Shown here: piece by piece, positions 24,683 through 35,703 of the stretch
Numbering within the stretch: position 1 is the stretch's first letter
How the letters are laid out: each line of letters opens with the position of its first letter
From: Bacteroidota bacterium
Lineage (GTDB): Bacteria; Bacteroidota; Bacteroidia; Sphingobacteriales; Sphingobacteriaceae
DNA: 64,000 bases
Direction: 5' to 3'
Assembly: GCA_023427985.1 (NCBI GenBank)
Contig: JAEYZM010000012.1
Location: 62,001 to 126,000 of the forward strand
Notes under the pieces: model-generated
Database searches by the model: none
What the model was told of the DNA's origin: nothing
What the model saw: the letters and a program-made list of their open reading frames with translations, nothing else
Translations under genes and position numbers: made by a program

Positions 24683-27434
24683 TATTAACAATTTTTCCTT
24701 TCACAAATATAAACTTCCTCAACTCCTTCCCTTCCATTTGCTTTTGTACATCGGCGTTTGCGAGTACAATTTCTTTTGCTTGCTCTTCTGTGATGTCTAG
24801 TGCCAATGAGATATTGAATTTCGTTTTTCCATTAAATGAAATTGGGTATGCAAATTCCGATTCTACTAAATACGATTCATTCCATTGAGGATAGCTCGCT
24901 TTCGAAATCGATTCTGTTTCTCCTAATAACTTCCAACATTCCTCGGTAATATGTGGTGCGTATGGCGATAATACTATGCAAAGATCACGCAAGATTTTTC
25001 GCTTATTGCATTTTAAATCGGTTAATTCATTTACACATATCATAAAGGAACTTACGGATGTATTAAATGAAAAACGTTCAACGTCTTCTTCAACTTTCTT
25101 GATTATTTTATGTAATGCTTTATACTCTTCTTTCGATGGTTCCGCGTCAGATACATCGAAGTTAAATTGATCATCGTGAAATAATTTCCAGAACTTTCTC
25201 AAGAATTTAAACACCCCTTCTATCCCATTCGTATTCCAAGGTTTGCTTTGCTCCAATGGACCTAAAAACATTTCGTACATACGCAAAGTATCGGCACCAT
25301 ATCGATCAATAATATCGTCGGGATTCACAACATTGAATTTCGACTTAGACATTTTTTCGACTTCAAAATCACAAATGTATTTCCCTTCTGATAAAATAAA
25401 TTCTGCATTATTAAATTCAGGATTTGAGTTTTGAAACTTTTCTAAATCAAGAATATCATTCGTAACTATATTTACATCTACGTGCAAACGCGTTGTTTGA
25501 TATGCCTCTTTTATATCTGATGATACAAATGTATTAGTTCCATTAATTCTATAAACAAAATTCGAACGACCTTGTATCATCCCCTGATTGATCAACTTCT
25601 GAAAGGGCTCTTCAAAGGAAATCAATCCTAAATCTTTCAAAAATTTATTCCAAAATCTTGAGTACAATAAATGTCCGGTTGCATGTTCTGAACCGCCGAT
25701 GTATAGGTCGACATTCTTCCAATATTCCATCGCCTCTTTTGAAGCAAAAACATCAGCATTCTGAGGATCCATGTAACGCAAGAAATACCATGAACTTCCT
25801 GCCCATCCGGGCATCGTGGTTAATTCGTATTCATACTCTCCTTTATACTTCCAATCTTTCGCACGTGCCAATGGTGGCTCACCTGTTTCTGTCGGCAAAA
25901 ACTTATCTACCTCTGGCAAGGTTAATGGCAAATCACTTTCATCCATTAAGTATGGAATTCCATCTTTATAATATACTGGAATTGGCTCGCCCCAATAACG
26001 TTGGCGACCAAATACTGCATCGCGCAATCGATAATTTATTTTTCCTTTTCCTAAATTTTGCTCTTCAATTTTTTCAATCGCTCTCTTCATCGCATCTATC
26101 ACTTCCAAGCCATTCAAAAAATCGGAATTAATCAGTTTTCCTTCTTTCGCATCGTACGATTCTACCGATAAATCACCACCCTCAACCACTTGCAAAATTG
26201 GCAAGCTAAAATGTTTCGCAAATGCATAATCCCGCGAATCATGCGCAGGCACTGCCATCACCGCTCCTGTTCCATATCCCGCCAATACATAATCGCCAAT
26301 CCAAACAGGCACCAATCGATCTTCAAAAGGATGTTGAACATAAGCTCCAGTGAATTGTCCCGATATCGATTTCACATCACTCATTCTGTCGCGTTCTGAT
26401 TTCTTTGCGGCCGCTTTTTTATATTCCTCCACTGCCGATTTGTATTCCGCTGTGGTAATTTCATCTACCAATTCATGCTCTGGCGCAAGCACCAAAAAGG
26501 ACACTCCAAAAATTGTATCCGGACGTGTTGTAAATACTTCAATCTTTTTTGAACTACTGTCGATGTTGAAGCTCAAGGAACATCCTGCACTTTTACCAAT
26601 CCAGTTACGTTGCATTTCCTTCACTGCATCGGGCCAATCAATCGTATCCAAACCATTCAACAATCGCTCCGCATATGCCGTAATTCTCAAGGACCATTGC
26701 TTCATTAATTTTTGTTCCACCGGATAACCACCTCGCTCCGAAAATCCATCCTTCACCTCATCGTTCGCCAATACGGTACCCAATGCCGGACACCAATTCA
26801 CCCATGAATCCGCTAAATATGCCAATCGGTAAGAAAGTAAAATTTCTTGCTTTTTACCTTCGTTAAAATTTTTCCAATCATCGGCACTAAAAACTTCCTC
26901 GCAATGATGGCAAGCATTTACACTTGCATTCCCCTCTTTTTCAAATATGCCGATGAGAGCGTCTATTGACTCCGCCTTATTCGTATCGTTGTTGTACCAG
27001 GACTTGAACAATTGCATGAAAATCCATTGCGTCCATTTATAATACGAAGGATCTGAAGTCATCACCTCGCGCGACCAATCAAACGAAAAACCGATTTTAT
27101 CCAGCTGTTCTCTATAACGCTTAACGTTCTGAGCAGTCGTAATCGAAGGATGCTGACCTGTTTGTATCGCATATTGCTCAGCCGGCAATCCGAAAGAGTC
27201 GTAACCCATTGGATGCAATACGTTAAAGCCCTTCAAGCGCTTGTATCTCGAAAAAATATCCGTTGCAATATAACCGAGCGGATGTCCCACATGCAATCCC
27301 GCGCCCGATGGGTAAGGAAACATATCCAAAACATAATACTTAGGCTTAGATGCATCATTATCAGCCTTGTAAACATTGTGCTTGGCCCAATACTCTTGCC
27401 AATCCTTCTCGATTTTCTTAAATTGATAGTCCAT
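24672..27434 (-). CDS. leuS: Leucyl-tRNA synthetase
   Basis: A 920-residue class I synthetase. The HIGH-type motif is H48-VGH51 in [15 protein letters not shown] and the KMSKS loop is at 694-698 ([15 protein letters not shown]). Between them lies the CP1 editing domain, including [20 protein letters not shown] and the [16 protein letters not shown] segment. The longer frame adds 13 residues from an ATG at 27473; I prefer ATG 27434 ([16 protein letters not shown]), which fits the family start. The last codons and stop overlap the family B palindrome. Confidence 0.97.
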   Translation of the reverse strand: MDYQFKKIEKDWQEYWAKHNVYKADNDASKPKYYVLDMFPYPSGAGLHVGHPLGYIATDIFSRYKRLKGFNVLHPMGYDSFGLPAEQYAIQTGQHPSITTAQNVKRYREQLDKIGFSFDWSREVMTSDPSYYKWTQWIFMQLFKSWYNNDTNKAESIDALIGIFEKEGNASVNACHHCEEVFSADDWKNFNEGKKQEILLSYRLAYLADSWVNWCPALGTVLANDEVKDGFSERGGYPVEQKLMKQWSLRITAYAERLLNGLDTIDWPDAVKEMQRNWIGKSAGCSLSFNIDSSSKKIEVFTTRPDTIFGVSFLVLAPEHELVDEITTAEYKSAVEEYKKAAAKKSERDRMSDVKSISGQFTGAYVQHPFEDRLVPVWIGDYVLAGYGTGAVMAVPAHDSRDYAFAKHFSLPILQVVEGGDLSVESYDAKEGKLINSDFLNGLEVIDAMKRAIEKIEEQNLGKGKINYRLRDAVFGRQRYWGEPIPVYYKDGIPYLMDESDLPLTLPEVDKFLPTETGEPPLARAKDWKYKGEYEYELTTMPGWAGSSWYFLRYMDPQNADVFASKEAMEYWKNVDLYIGGSEHATGHLLYSRFWNKFLKDLGLISFEEPFQKLINQGMIQGRSNFVYRINGTNTFVSSDIKEAYQTTRLHVDVNIVTNDILDLEKFQNSNPEFNNAEFILSEGKYICDFEVEKMSKSKFNVVNPDDIIDRYGADTLRMYEMFLGPLEQSKPWNTNGIEGVFKFLRKFWKLFHDDQFNFDVSDAEPSKEEYKALHKIIKKVEEDVERFSFNTSVSSFMICVNELTDLKCNKRKILRDLCIVLSPYAPHITEECWKLLGETESISKASYPQWNESYLVESEFAYPISFNGKTKFNISLALDITEEQAKEIVLANADVQKQMEGKELRKFIFVKGKIVNIVC

Positions 27435-27530
27435 ATTCGTATAAGTCGCGAATTTATTAAAAAGCAGGCACATTCTTCCATTAGGCCTGTATTTAGATAA
27501 GATTTTTTATATTCGCATCGTTAGCAGAGC

Positions 27531-28412
27531 ATGACAACTATGAACGAACAAGCCCCTAAGAAAGGAATTAAAACATTTTACATCTCTACAATATTTAGTA
27601 TCTCCTTGGTATTGTTGATGATAGGACTCTTGGGACTTATTGTTTTACATGCTAAGAATTTATCGAATTTCGTAAAGGAGAATATTGTTTTAAATGTTAT
27701 TCTCGATGAACAAGCAAAAGATGCCGATATCTTCAAATTGAAAAAAGAAATCGATAAAAATCCCGCAATTAAGTCGACCGAATACGTTAGCAAAGAATTA
27801 GCTGCACGTAATTTATCAAAAGATTTAGGAGAAGATTTCGTAAAATTTTTGGGATACAATCCATTATCTGCTTCCATCGACGTTTATTTGAAAGCCGATT
27901 ATGCAACGAACGATGAGATTCAAAAATTCATTAAACGTTTGCAGAAAAAAAATAATGTAAAAGAAGTGGTATATCAAGAATCTTTGGTCGATTTAGTGAA
28001 TCAGAATTTAAGTTCAATTAGCTTAATCATCATTGCCTTTGGAGGAGCGATGTTGTTGATTGCAGTTGCATTGATTAATAATACGATTCGATTGGCGATG
28101 TATTCGCAACGATTCATTATCAGAAGTATGCAATTAGTTGGTGCAACAAGAGGATTCATTCGCAAACCATTTATGCAAGCAGGTTTGTTGCATGGATTAT
28201 TAGGCGCATTAATCGCAATTGCTTTGTTAATTGGAGCATTATTTATTGCAAGAAACGAAGTGCCAGATTTAGTGATTTTACAAGATTATCAAGAATTCGG
28301 AATATTATTCATTAGCATTACAGGTATGGGATTATTAATCTCCTATTTCAGCACCTATTTTGCAGTAAATAAATATCTGAATCAAAGTGTAGATGATTTG
28401 TACCGGAAGTAA
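27531..28412 (+). CDS. ftsX: Cell-division ABC transporter permease FtsX
   Basis: A 293-residue protein with the FtsX topology: a first membrane segment (about 28-48), a periplasmic domain, then three C-terminal segments (about 170-190, 220-240, 260-282). The last part contains QLVGATRGFIRKPFMQAG, the conserved cytoplasmic loop of the family. FtsX pairs with FtsE to control wall hydrolases at division; ftsE is not adjacent, as is usual in Bacteroidota. A second ATG at 27540 is possible. A TATATTCG box lies 15 nt upstream. Confidence 0.92.
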   Translation: MTTMNEQAPKKGIKTFYISTIFSISLVLLMIGLLGLIVLHAKNLSNFVKENIVLNVILDEQAKDADIFKLKKEIDKNPAIKSTEYVSKELAARNLSKDLGEDFVKFLGYNPLSASIDVYLKADYATNDEIQKFIKRLQKKNNVKEVVYQESLVDLVNQNLSSISLIIIAFGGAMLLIAVALINNTIRLAMYSQRFIIRSMQLVGATRGFIRKPFMQAGLLHGLLGALIAIALLIGALFIARNEVPDLVILQDYQEFGILFISITGMGLLISYFSTYFAVNKYLNQSVDDLYRK

Positions 28413-28541
28413 GAAGTATTAAGTATTAAGAAATTAAAATTATTGCAAACAGATAGTTGGAAGCACCTACTATCCACTAAAACTAAAACTATTCACTATA
28501 ACTAAATTATTAGCACACTAGCACACTAGCATACTATCATC
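28413..28541. repeat. Composite repeat leader: families A, C and B before DUF3098
   Basis: After ftsX come AAGTATTAAGTATTAAG (family A, opposite orientation to the hppD copy), unstructured DNA, then ACTATTCACTATAACTAA units (family C, about 28480-28506) and TAGCACACTAGCACACTAGC units (family B, about 28508-28533), ending in ACTATCATC directly before the ATG at 28542. The C-B-ATG arrangement matches 6668-6760. Confidence 0.8.
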
Positions 28542-28772
28542 ATGTCGAACAAAGAAAATAAAAAAGCAGAAACCAAATCGGTTGATTTCGTTTTTGGAAA
28601 AGAGAATTACAAATTTTTAATTGCAGGAGTAGTTGTGGTTTTATTAGGTTTCATTTTGATGAGTGGAACTGAAGATATCATGGACTTCAGAAAAATTACA
28701 TTAGCACCTATCGTGGTAATTGCTGGTTTTATTATTGTAACATACGGCATATTAAAAAAACCTAGAGACTAA
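28542..28772 (+). CDS. DUF3098 domain-containing small membrane protein
   Basis: A 76-residue protein with a charged N-terminus ([13 protein letters not shown]), then two membrane segments (about 27-44 and 52-70) joined by a short loop ([15 protein letters not shown]). It corresponds to the DUF3098 family found in Bacteroidota between ftsX and uppP. The function is unknown; the fixed neighbourhood suggests a role in envelope biogenesis. The stop overlaps the uppP start (TAATG). Confidence 0.85.
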   Translation: MSNKENKKAETKSVDFVFGKENYKFLIAGVVVVLLGFILMSGTEDIMDFRKITLAPIVVIAGFIIVTYGILKKPRD

Positions 28773-29566
28773 TGAATTTATTTCAGGCGATTATCATTGC
28801 CATTGTTGAAGGACTAACGGAATTCTTACCGGTATCGTCAACGGGGCATATGATTATCACTACATCCATTATGGGCATTAGTTCCGATGAGTTTACTAAG
28901 CTCTTCACTATTGCTATTCAATTTGGCACCATTCTATCGGTGCTCTTTTTATATTGGAAAAGATTTTTTCAGTCGATCAATTTTTACCTGAAACTCTTTG
29001 TGGGTTTTGTACCATCGGCAATATTCGGACTCTTGCTTTCAGATTTTATTGATTCATTGTTGGAGAATGTAATCGTTGTTGCTGTGATGTTATTATTAGG
29101 TGGAATTGTGTTTTTATTGATAGATCAGTGGATGAAAAAATCGGAAGAGCGAGAAGAGGAAGAGATGAGTTATGGAAAAGTATTAAAGATTGGATTTTTT
29201 CAATGCATTGCCATGATACCTGGTGTGTCACGATCGGCAGCCACTATTATTGGTGGTATCACACAAGGATTGAGCAAAAAACAAGCAGCTGAATTTTCCT
29301 TTTTTCTTGCGGTGCCAACCATGTTCGCTGCAACTTGTAAAAAGATGTACGACTATTACGAGCAGGGCATTAGCTTTAGTTCGAATGAATGGACATTGCT
29401 AGCTGTGGGTAATGTAGTCGGATTCATCGTTGCAATCATCGCCATAAAATCTTTTATTGGATACATCACAAAAAATGGCTTCAAAGTTTTTGGATGGTAC
29501 AGAATTGTTGTTGGAGCAATCATTTTAATTTTATACTTCATGGGTATAGAATTGAGCATCGTTTAA
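28772..29566 (+). CDS. uppP: Undecaprenyl-diphosphatase UppP (BacA)
   Basis: A 264-residue polytopic phosphatase that recycles undecaprenyl pyrophosphate, the carrier for peptidoglycan and other wall polymers. The two BacA motifs are intact: [17 protein letters not shown] near the N-terminus and [14 protein letters not shown] in the middle. About eight membrane segments. It overlaps the DUF3098 gene by one base and is followed by truB after 1 nt, in an operon with ribF. Confidence 0.96.
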   Translation: MNLFQAIIIAIVEGLTEFLPVSSTGHMIITTSIMGISSDEFTKLFTIAIQFGTILSVLFLYWKRFFQSINFYLKLFVGFVPSAIFGLLLSDFIDSLLENVIVVAVMLLLGGIVFLLIDQWMKKSEEREEEEMSYGKVLKIGFFQCIAMIPGVSRSAATIIGGITQGLSKKQAAEFSFFLAVPTMFAATCKKMYDYYEQGISFSSNEWTLLAVGNVVGFIVAIIAIKSFIGYITKNGFKVFGWYRIVVGAIILILYFMGIELSIV

Positions 29567-29567
29567 T

Positions 29568-30275
29568 ATGAATACATTTGATTTTGAGGGCGGAGAATTG
29601 TTGTTAGTGGATAAGCCATTGACCTGGACGTCTTTCGATGTGGTGGGAAAAATCAGAAATTCTACGCGCATCAAAAAACTCAAAGTAGGGCATGCAGGTA
29701 CGCTGGATCCATTGGCTACAGGACTTTTGATTGTTTGTACTGGAAAATTAACGAAGAAAGTCGACGAATATTTAGCGGAGGAAAAAGAATACACAGGATG
29801 TATCCAATTGGGAGCTACTACCCCATCGTACGATTTAGAAACAGAAATCAATCACACATTCTCAATAGATCATATTACAACAGCAGCAATACATGAAGCT
29901 GCAAAAAGTTTTGAAGGTGAAATAGATCAAGTATCGCCTGCATATTCTGCGCTAAAAGTGGATGGTGAACGTGCCTATCACAAAGCTCGTAGAGGCGAAG
30001 AAGTAAAAATAAAATCGCGCAAAGTACAAATCGAAGTTTTCGAAATTGAACGAATAGAAATGCCCAATGTGTACTTCAGAATTGTATGTAGCAAGGGAAC
30101 ATATATTCGTTCATTAGCCCATGATTTAGGAAAAAAATTAAATTCAGGAGCTCATTTAACGGAATTGAGAAGAACTAGATCGGGTAATTTCAAAATTGAA
30201 GATGCTTGGAATTTAACGGAACTCATCGAAAAAATTAAAGAAGAACGCATAAATTCTGAAAACAAATCGGAATAA
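29568..30275 (+). CDS. truB: tRNA pseudouridine(55) synthase
   Basis: A 235-residue pseudouridine synthase acting on U55 of tRNA. Motifs: DKPLTWTSFDVVGKIRN, the catalytic GHAGTLDPLATGLLIV with the active Asp, and SPAYSALKVDGERAYHKAR. It is shorter than the roughly 314-residue E. coli TruB because the C-terminal PUA domain is missing, which is common in this phylum. Located between uppP and ribF, the usual order. Confidence 0.96.
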   Translation: MNTFDFEGGELLLVDKPLTWTSFDVVGKIRNSTRIKKLKVGHAGTLDPLATGLLIVCTGKLTKKVDEYLAEEKEYTGCIQLGATTPSYDLETEINHTFSIDHITTAAIHEAAKSFEGEIDQVSPAYSALKVDGERAYHKARRGEEVKIKSRKVQIEVFEIERIEMPNVYFRIVCSKGTYIRSLAHDLGKKLNSGAHLTELRRTRSGNFKIEDAWNLTELIEKIKEERINSENKSE

Positions 30276-30293
30276 TTTTGTATTTTAATCTAG

Positions 30294-31226
30294 ATGAAAG
30301 TATATAGAAGTATAGAAGAATTTCAGCGTTTGGAGAGAGCAGTGGTAACGACTGGTACTTTCGATGGGGTTCATTTTGGACATCAAAAAATTATACAAAG
30401 ATTATGCGAGCTTGCTAGGACTTTTAAAGGCGAATCGGTAATCATTACATTTTTCCCACATCCGCGTTTAGTTCTATTTCCAGAAGACAACGATTTGAAA
30501 TTGATCAATACGCTGGATGAAAAAATTGATTTGCTAGAATCGCTCGGTGTGGATCATCTTTTAATTATACCATTTACCAAGGAATTTTCTCGCTTAAGTT
30601 CATTAGAATTTATTCAACAAATATTAGTCGATAAAATTGGTACCAAGAAATTAGTCATAGGCTACGACCATCACTTCGGTAAAAACAGAGAAGGAAGCTT
30701 TGAGCATTTGAAACATTATTCAACAGAATATGGATTTGAAGTGGAAGAAATTCCAGAGCAAGACATCAACGATGTAGCGGTAAGTTCTACAAAAATTAGA
30801 AACGCAATTCTTGCTGGCGATGTCAAAACAGCTAATCAATATTTAAGTAGACCGTTTGGATTAAGGGGTTCAGTTGTTAAGGGTGATCAAATAGGTAGAA
30901 CATTAGGCTTCCCTACAGCCAATATAAAATTAACAGAGAGCTATAAAATCATTCCTGCCGATGGAATTTATGCAGTTAAAATAAAAATTGATAGCAAAGA
31001 ATTTGAAGGCATGCTCTACATCGGCGATCGTCCAACTGTGAATGGTAAATCAAAAGTTATTGAAGTCAATATTTTTGATTTTAATTCTGATATCTACGAT
31101 CAAACGATATCCGTAGAGTTCATTGCTTATATCCGTGGCGACAAACATTTTAATTCATTAGAAGAGCTCAAACGCGCTTTGCAAAATGACGAACAAAATG
31201 TTAAAGCAGTATTTCTAAAAAAATAA
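30294..31226 (+). CDS. ribF: Bifunctional riboflavin kinase / FAD synthetase
   Basis: A 310-residue protein converting riboflavin to FMN and FAD. The N-terminal nucleotidyltransferase domain has TTGTFDGVHFGHQKII and SSTKIRNAILAGDVKTAN; the C-terminal flavokinase domain begins near residue 185 with GRTLGFPTANIKL and DGIYAVKI. Both halves are complete. It follows truB after 18 nt and precedes a thioesterase gene by 5 nt. Confidence 0.96.
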   Translation: MKVYRSIEEFQRLERAVVTTGTFDGVHFGHQKIIQRLCELARTFKGESVIITFFPHPRLVLFPEDNDLKLINTLDEKIDLLESLGVDHLLIIPFTKEFSRLSSLEFIQQILVDKIGTKKLVIGYDHHFGKNREGSFEHLKHYSTEYGFEVEEIPEQDINDVAVSSTKIRNAILAGDVKTANQYLSRPFGLRGSVVKGDQIGRTLGFPTANIKLTESYKIIPADGIYAVKIKIDSKEFEGMLYIGDRPTVNGKSKVIEVNIFDFNSDIYDQTISVEFIAYIRGDKHFNSLEELKRALQNDEQNVKAVFLKK

Positions 31227-31231
31227 TTCGC

Positions 31232-31666
31232 ATGATCAATAAAAAACAAATCGATATTCGTTGGTCGGATTTAGATCCAAACTTCCATTTAAGACATAGT
31301 GTATTTTATGATTTCTGTGCGGCGCAAAGAATTGAAATTTTGAATAGCATTGGCCTGAACATGAAAAAGTTTCAAGAACTCAGCATGGGCCCAGTAATTT
31401 TTAGAGAAGAAGCAGTATTTAGAAGAGAGATAAAGATGGGCGATGAAATTACGCTGGAAGTTTATATTGCTAATATGAGTGCAGATGCATCAAAATGGTC
31501 GTTCGAACATCGTTTTATAAATAATCTAGGGAAATTAATGGCTACCGTAACTGTTGATGGTTCTTGGATCAACGTTATAGAACGCAAACTTGCAAAGAAC
31601 ATTCCTTCGGACTTATTACAAGCATTCAAAGATTTTCCAAAAACAAAGGAATTTAAAATTATTTAG
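31232..31666 (+). CDS. Acyl-CoA thioesterase (4HBT hotdog family)
   Basis: A 144-residue hotdog-fold protein. IRWSDLDPNFHLRHSVFYDF near the N-terminus is the active-site segment of 4-hydroxybenzoyl-CoA thioesterase-like proteins, with Asp in the D(L)DP(N) position. The remainder, with MGDEITLEVYIANMSADASK, fits the fold. It probably hydrolyses an acyl-CoA; the substrate is unknown. It is the last gene of the ribF operon. Confidence 0.82.
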   Translation: MINKKQIDIRWSDLDPNFHLRHSVFYDFCAAQRIEILNSIGLNMKKFQELSMGPVIFREEAVFRREIKMGDEITLEVYIANMSADASKWSFEHRFINNLGKLMATVTVDGSWINVIERKLAKNIPSDLLQAFKDFPKTKEFKII

Positions 31667-31692
31667 TATATTTATATAGTTAGCAACAAACT

Positions 31693-32700
31693 ATGAAATA
31701 TATTCTAACTCTTTTCCTCTATTTCATTTTATCTTTCCCACTAAAAGCTGATTCTTTAATAGTTAGCGATTTTCCTGATTCAAATTATACTTGGAATGAA
31801 TCATTAGAATATTCTGATACTGAATTTTATACGTATTATACATTAAGTACAACATATTATGATGCTGGCGATACTACTATAGAAAACAAATCATATAGAA
31901 AACTAATGCAGAAAAGTGTACGTAAAGACTACAATGTATTTTCAATACCTCCGTTTTATGAGCTCAGATCTATTGTAAATTCTGATAGTCTTTTTGGATG
32001 CATATATAATAAAAAAGCTGAGAAAAAAGTATATATAAGACTAGTATACGATACGGTTGATAAAAAACTATTTGACTTCTCTTATAAATTAGGCGATGTA
32101 GTGGATTTAGATTTCTATAGAAATTATAATTCAGATAGTTTATATGTAGTTAATATTGGTAATGTTGTAGATCCATTAGGAGTAAGTAGAAAATACTTCC
32201 AATTTAGTTATAACTTAAGTGATACCCTAGATCCACAGATGTCAGGATTCATGTCTTGTATGATTGAAGGACTTGGACTTGGTAAAGGAATAAATGCAGG
32301 AATAGATATACCATTTGAAAGGTATAATTACTATTTTGATTGTATCAATTTTAGTCCTACTATTAAATTTAGTATAAATGATTATTTAAGCATAAATACT
32401 GAGCCAACAATTTCATTAGCTGAGAATTGCGATACTATACGTTTTGAATACATGAACACAGAATTCGAAAAGAACAGTTCAATAAAAATATATCCTAATC
32501 CAAGTAAGGATCAAATTCAAATTGACATAAAAGACTTGATTCAATCTGTAAAAATATACGATCACAATTCCAGATTAATTCTGACAAAGAATGATCTTAA
32601 AAATAACAATATAGATGTTACCGAACTTCCTCAGGGATTATATTATTGTATGATCTTTGTGAAAGATAAAGTCTTAAGTGGAAAATTTTTAAAAGAATAA
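31693..32700 (+). CDS. T9SS type A sorting domain-containing secreted protein
   Basis: A 335-residue protein with a signal peptide (MKYILTLFLYFILSFPLKA) and a C-terminal sorting domain from about residue 262: IKIYPNPSKDQIQID, VKIYDHNSRLI, and DVTELPQGLYYCMIFVKDKV. The central region (20-255) is rich in Tyr, Asp and Ser and matches no family I recognise. It should be exported by Sec and then by the type IX system to the cell surface. Its stop codon is 1 nt from the convergent uvrA stop. Confidence 0.85.
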   Translation: MKYILTLFLYFILSFPLKADSLIVSDFPDSNYTWNESLEYSDTEFYTYYTLSTTYYDAGDTTIENKSYRKLMQKSVRKDYNVFSIPPFYELRSIVNSDSLFGCIYNKKAEKKVYIRLVYDTVDKKLFDFSYKLGDVVDLDFYRNYNSDSLYVVNIGNVVDPLGVSRKYFQFSYNLSDTLDPQMSGFMSCMIEGLGLGKGINAGIDIPFERYNYYFDCINFSPTIKFSINDYLSINTEPTISLAENCDTIRFEYMNTEFEKNSSIKIYPNPSKDQIQIDIKDLIQSVKIYDHNSRLILTKNDLKNNNIDVTELPQGLYYCMIFVKDKVLSGKFLKE

Positions 32701-32720
32701 ATTAAAACTTCTCTTTTAAA
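32688..32720. terminator. Possible stem at the convergent T9SS gene / uvrA ends
   Basis: TTTAAAAG (32688-32695) pairs with CTTTTAAA (32713-32720) over 17 nt. Both arms lie inside coding ends, as the two stop codons are 1 nt apart. AT-only pairing makes it weak. Confidence 0.3.
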
Positions 32721-35524
32721 TATTTTGCTGTAAAGGATTTTTTATCTTTTATTAAATCTTCTGGAGTACCAGCGAATACTAAGTTTCCGCCTTTATCGCC
32801 ACCTTCTAATCCAATATCGATTACCCAGTCGGCACATTTTACCACATCTAAATTATGTTCAATGACGATGATAGAATTGCCTTGCTCTATTAAGGCTTCA
32901 AAAGATTTCATCAATTTTTTAATATCGTGAAAATGCAATCCAGTTGTTGGTTCGTCGAAAATAAATAATGTATGTGTACTTGAATTACCTTTCACTAAAA
33001 ACGATGCAAGTTTAATACGCTGTGCTTCACCTCCTGATAATGTGTTGGAAGATTGACCTAAATGCACGTAGCCTAAACCAACATCTGCTAAGGGTTGAAT
33101 CTTCGATAAGATTTTCTTTTCATCTTTAAAAAATTCAATCGCCTCGTCGATCGTGAGCGCTAACACATCGGCAATATTCTTTTCTTTATAGGTTACTTCT
33201 AAAATTTCTTGTTTGAAGCGCTTGCCTTTGCAGGACTCACATTCCAAAAAGATATCGGCCATGAATTGCATTTCAACTTTTACTTCTCCTTCTCCCTGAC
33301 ACACTTCACATCGGCCTCCATCCACATTAAACGAAAAATGCGAAGGCTTCAATCCCAAAGCTTTTGCGGTGTTCTGCGATGAAAATAAATTTCGAATTTC
33401 ATCGTAAGCTTTTACATAGGTAACAGGGTTCGAACGCGATGATTTACCGATTGGATTTTGATCCACCATTTCGATGGCATGAATACTTTTCAAATCGCCT
33501 TCGATGGTATCAAATGCTCCTGTTTGCTCACCCGAATAATTTCCTAATTGCTTCTGCAATGCTGGAACCAAAATGCGTTTCACCAAGGATGTTTTCCCTG
33601 AACCACTCACACCTGTTACGGCTGTCAAGGTATTCAATGGAAATTTCACTTCGATATTTTTTAAATTATTTTCTCGTGCACCTTTCAGTAAAATATAATT
33701 GTTCCATTTTCTTTTTTGCTTTGGAATTTCAATCGCATCTTTTCCACTTAAATATTTTCCAGTCCAAGAATTTTTATCCTTCAATATTTCTTCGTAAGTC
33801 CCTTCAAACACTACATTTCCACCATGACTTCCAGCCTCTGGGCCGATGTCTACGATGTAATCTGCGGCCTGCATGACTTCTTCATCGTGCTCCACAACAA
33901 TTACCGTATTCCCCGCATCGCGTAAGGATTGCAAGACTCCAATGAGTCGTTGCGTATCTCTCGAATGCAAACCGATAGATGGCTCATCTAAAATGTATAT
34001 GGAACCTACTAAGCTACTGCCTAGCGATGTCGACAAATTTATTCGCTGCGATTCACCACCCGATAAAGTATTGGACAAACGGTTCAGGGTTAAATATCCA
34101 AGTCCTACATCGCATAAGTACTTCAATCGATTTTGAATCTCTGTCAATATTCTTTTCGCAACTTGTTCATCGTGCTTGCTCAATTTTATTCCTTCAAAAA
34201 ATTCACGCACCTCTTCAACTGGCATCAGCACTACATCGGTAATCGATTTATCGTTGACCTTTACGTATCCTGCATCTTTCCTCAATCGCGATCCTGCACA
34301 ATCCGGACAATTTGTTCTCCCTCTATAACGCGAAAGAATTACTCGGTATTGAATCTTGTACGTTTGCTCTTCTAGGTATTTGAAGAATGCTCTCAAGCCT
34401 TCAAAATATTTATTTCCCGACCACAGTAATTCGTATTCTTTCTTACTTAATTGAGCAATAGGTCGATGTATTGGGAAGTCGAATTTACTTGCCGACTTTA
34501 GTAATTGGTCCAGCCATTCTTTCATCTTCTCCCCTCTCCAAGGAGCAATGGCACCTTCGTATACCGACTTACTTTTATCGGGAATCACAAGGTCGGGATC
34601 AATCCCAATAACCTTACCATAACCTTCGCATGTTTTGCATGCACCGAATGGATTGTTAAAACTAAAGAAGTGTACCGATGGTTCTTCGAATGTAATTCCA
34701 TCGAGTTCAAAACGATCGCAAAACTGATGCATTTTTGATGTACCATCTTCCTTTTTTAATTCAATAAAACAATCGCCATGTCCTTCGAAGAATGCTGTTT
34801 GAACTGAGTCGGCAATCCTTGTTCGAAGATCTTCATCGGCATAATTCAATACAATTCTATCGATGATAATTTGTAATTCTTTTTCCGATTTAAGTGGTAC
34901 GTTTTTTAATTCAGCATCCTCAATTAAATCCTCAATTTTTTTTATTTCATTTTGAAAGAGCACACGCTTATATCCTTTTTGCAATAAGATAGCAAGCTCT
35001 TCTTTGATGTTGCGTTTCTTTTGCGGAATTACATTGGCATAAAGTGTAATCGTGGTACCATCGGCATAAGACATTAAAAAATCTGTCACCGAATCTACCG
35101 TATCACGTTTCACTTCATTCCCTGAAATTGGAGAAAAAGTTTTGCCGATGCGTGCGTACAATAGTTTTAGGTAGTCGTAAATTTCTGTACTGGTTCCTAC
35201 CGTTGAACGCGGATTGCTAGCTGTAACTTTTTGTTCGATGGCAATTGCGGGTGCTATACCTTTTATATAATCGACCTCGGGTTTATTCATTCTGCCTAAG
35301 AATTGTCGAGCGTAGGACGATAAACTCTCGACGTATCGCCTTTGTCCTTCTGCATATAAAGTATCAAATGCAAGCGATGATTTACCAGAACCCGAAAGTC
35401 CGGTAATGACTACCAATTTATTTTTCGGAATGGCAATTTCAATATTCTTAAGATTATGAACTCTTGCACCTTTTATTATAATGTATTCTCTTGCGTCTAA
35501 CTCTGCTACGGCCGATTTACCCAT
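32702..35524 (-). CDS. uvrA: Excinuclease ABC subunit A
   Basis: A 940-residue DNA damage-recognition ATPase. Two ABC modules: Walker [15 protein letters not shown] and [14 protein letters not shown], signatures [12 protein letters not shown] and [12 protein letters not shown], and zinc modules with [13 protein letters not shown] and [19 protein letters not shown] followed by CESCKGKRF. All parts of nucleotide-excision repair UvrA are present, and length is normal. Start is ATG 35524; a TATCTTCG -7-like box lies about 20 nt upstream on its strand (35544-35551). Confidence 0.98.
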   Translation of the reverse strand: MGKSAVAELDAREYIIIKGARVHNLKNIEIAIPKNKLVVITGLSGSGKSSLAFDTLYAEGQRRYVESLSSYARQFLGRMNKPEVDYIKGIAPAIAIEQKVTASNPRSTVGTSTEIYDYLKLLYARIGKTFSPISGNEVKRDTVDSVTDFLMSYADGTTITLYANVIPQKKRNIKEELAILLQKGYKRVLFQNEIKKIEDLIEDAELKNVPLKSEKELQIIIDRIVLNYADEDLRTRIADSVQTAFFEGHGDCFIELKKEDGTSKMHQFCDRFELDGITFEEPSVHFFSFNNPFGACKTCEGYGKVIGIDPDLVIPDKSKSVYEGAIAPWRGEKMKEWLDQLLKSASKFDFPIHRPIAQLSKKEYELLWSGNKYFEGLRAFFKYLEEQTYKIQYRVILSRYRGRTNCPDCAGSRLRKDAGYVKVNDKSITDVVLMPVEEVREFFEGIKLSKHDEQVAKRILTEIQNRLKYLCDVGLGYLTLNRLSNTLSGGESQRINLSTSLGSSLVGSIYILDEPSIGLHSRDTQRLIGVLQSLRDAGNTVIVVEHDEEVMQAADYIVDIGPEAGSHGGNVVFEGTYEEILKDKNSWTGKYLSGKDAIEIPKQKRKWNNYILLKGARENNLKNIEVKFPLNTLTAVTGVSGSGKTSLVKRILVPALQKQLGNYSGEQTGAFDTIEGDLKSIHAIEMVDQNPIGKSSRSNPVTYVKAYDEIRNLFSSQNTAKALGLKPSHFSFNVDGGRCEVCQGEGEVKVEMQFMADIFLECESCKGKRFKQEILEVTYKEKNIADVLALTIDEAIEFFKDEKKILSKIQPLADVGLGYVHLGQSSNTLSGGEAQRIKLASFLVKGNSSTHTLFIFDEPTTGLHFHDIKKLMKSFEALIEQGNSIIVIEHNLDVVKCADWVIDIGLEGGDKGGNLVFAGTPEDLIKDKKSFTAKYLKEKF

Positions 35525-35563
35525 ATGGATTAAAATGAAAAAACGAAGATAATGTTTTTAAAA

Positions 35564-35572
35564 TGTAACATT
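35564..35572 (+). promoter_or_regulatory. TGTAACATT motif upstream of the first ECF sigma gene
   Basis: TGTAACATT lies about 130 nt before the sigma factor start. The same nine bases occur before the hydrolase-ECF operon (44834) and before the RND efflux unit (46866). See findings; a chance match is possible at this site. Confidence 0.25.
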
Positions 35573-35703
35573 CATGTCATCAAAAATTAAAAATTTGGAT
35601 TTTTGGAACAATTATTGTTTATTCGAATATAGAAACCATAAAGGAGGACACATTATCGAGTAAAACTTTACGCTAATTTAATTTAAAACCTACGGAGGAC
35701 ATT

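Noticed and set aside
25658..26727. Plus-strand frames inside leuS
   Set aside because: Antisense shadows of a conserved gene; no support as proteins.
27435..27473. 13-residue N-terminal extension of LeuS
   Set aside because: The family start is [16 protein letters not shown] at 27434 and the extension has no conserved features.
33439..34738. Several plus-strand frames within uvrA
   Set aside because: Shadows of the uvrA coding strand with unlikely amino-acid composition.
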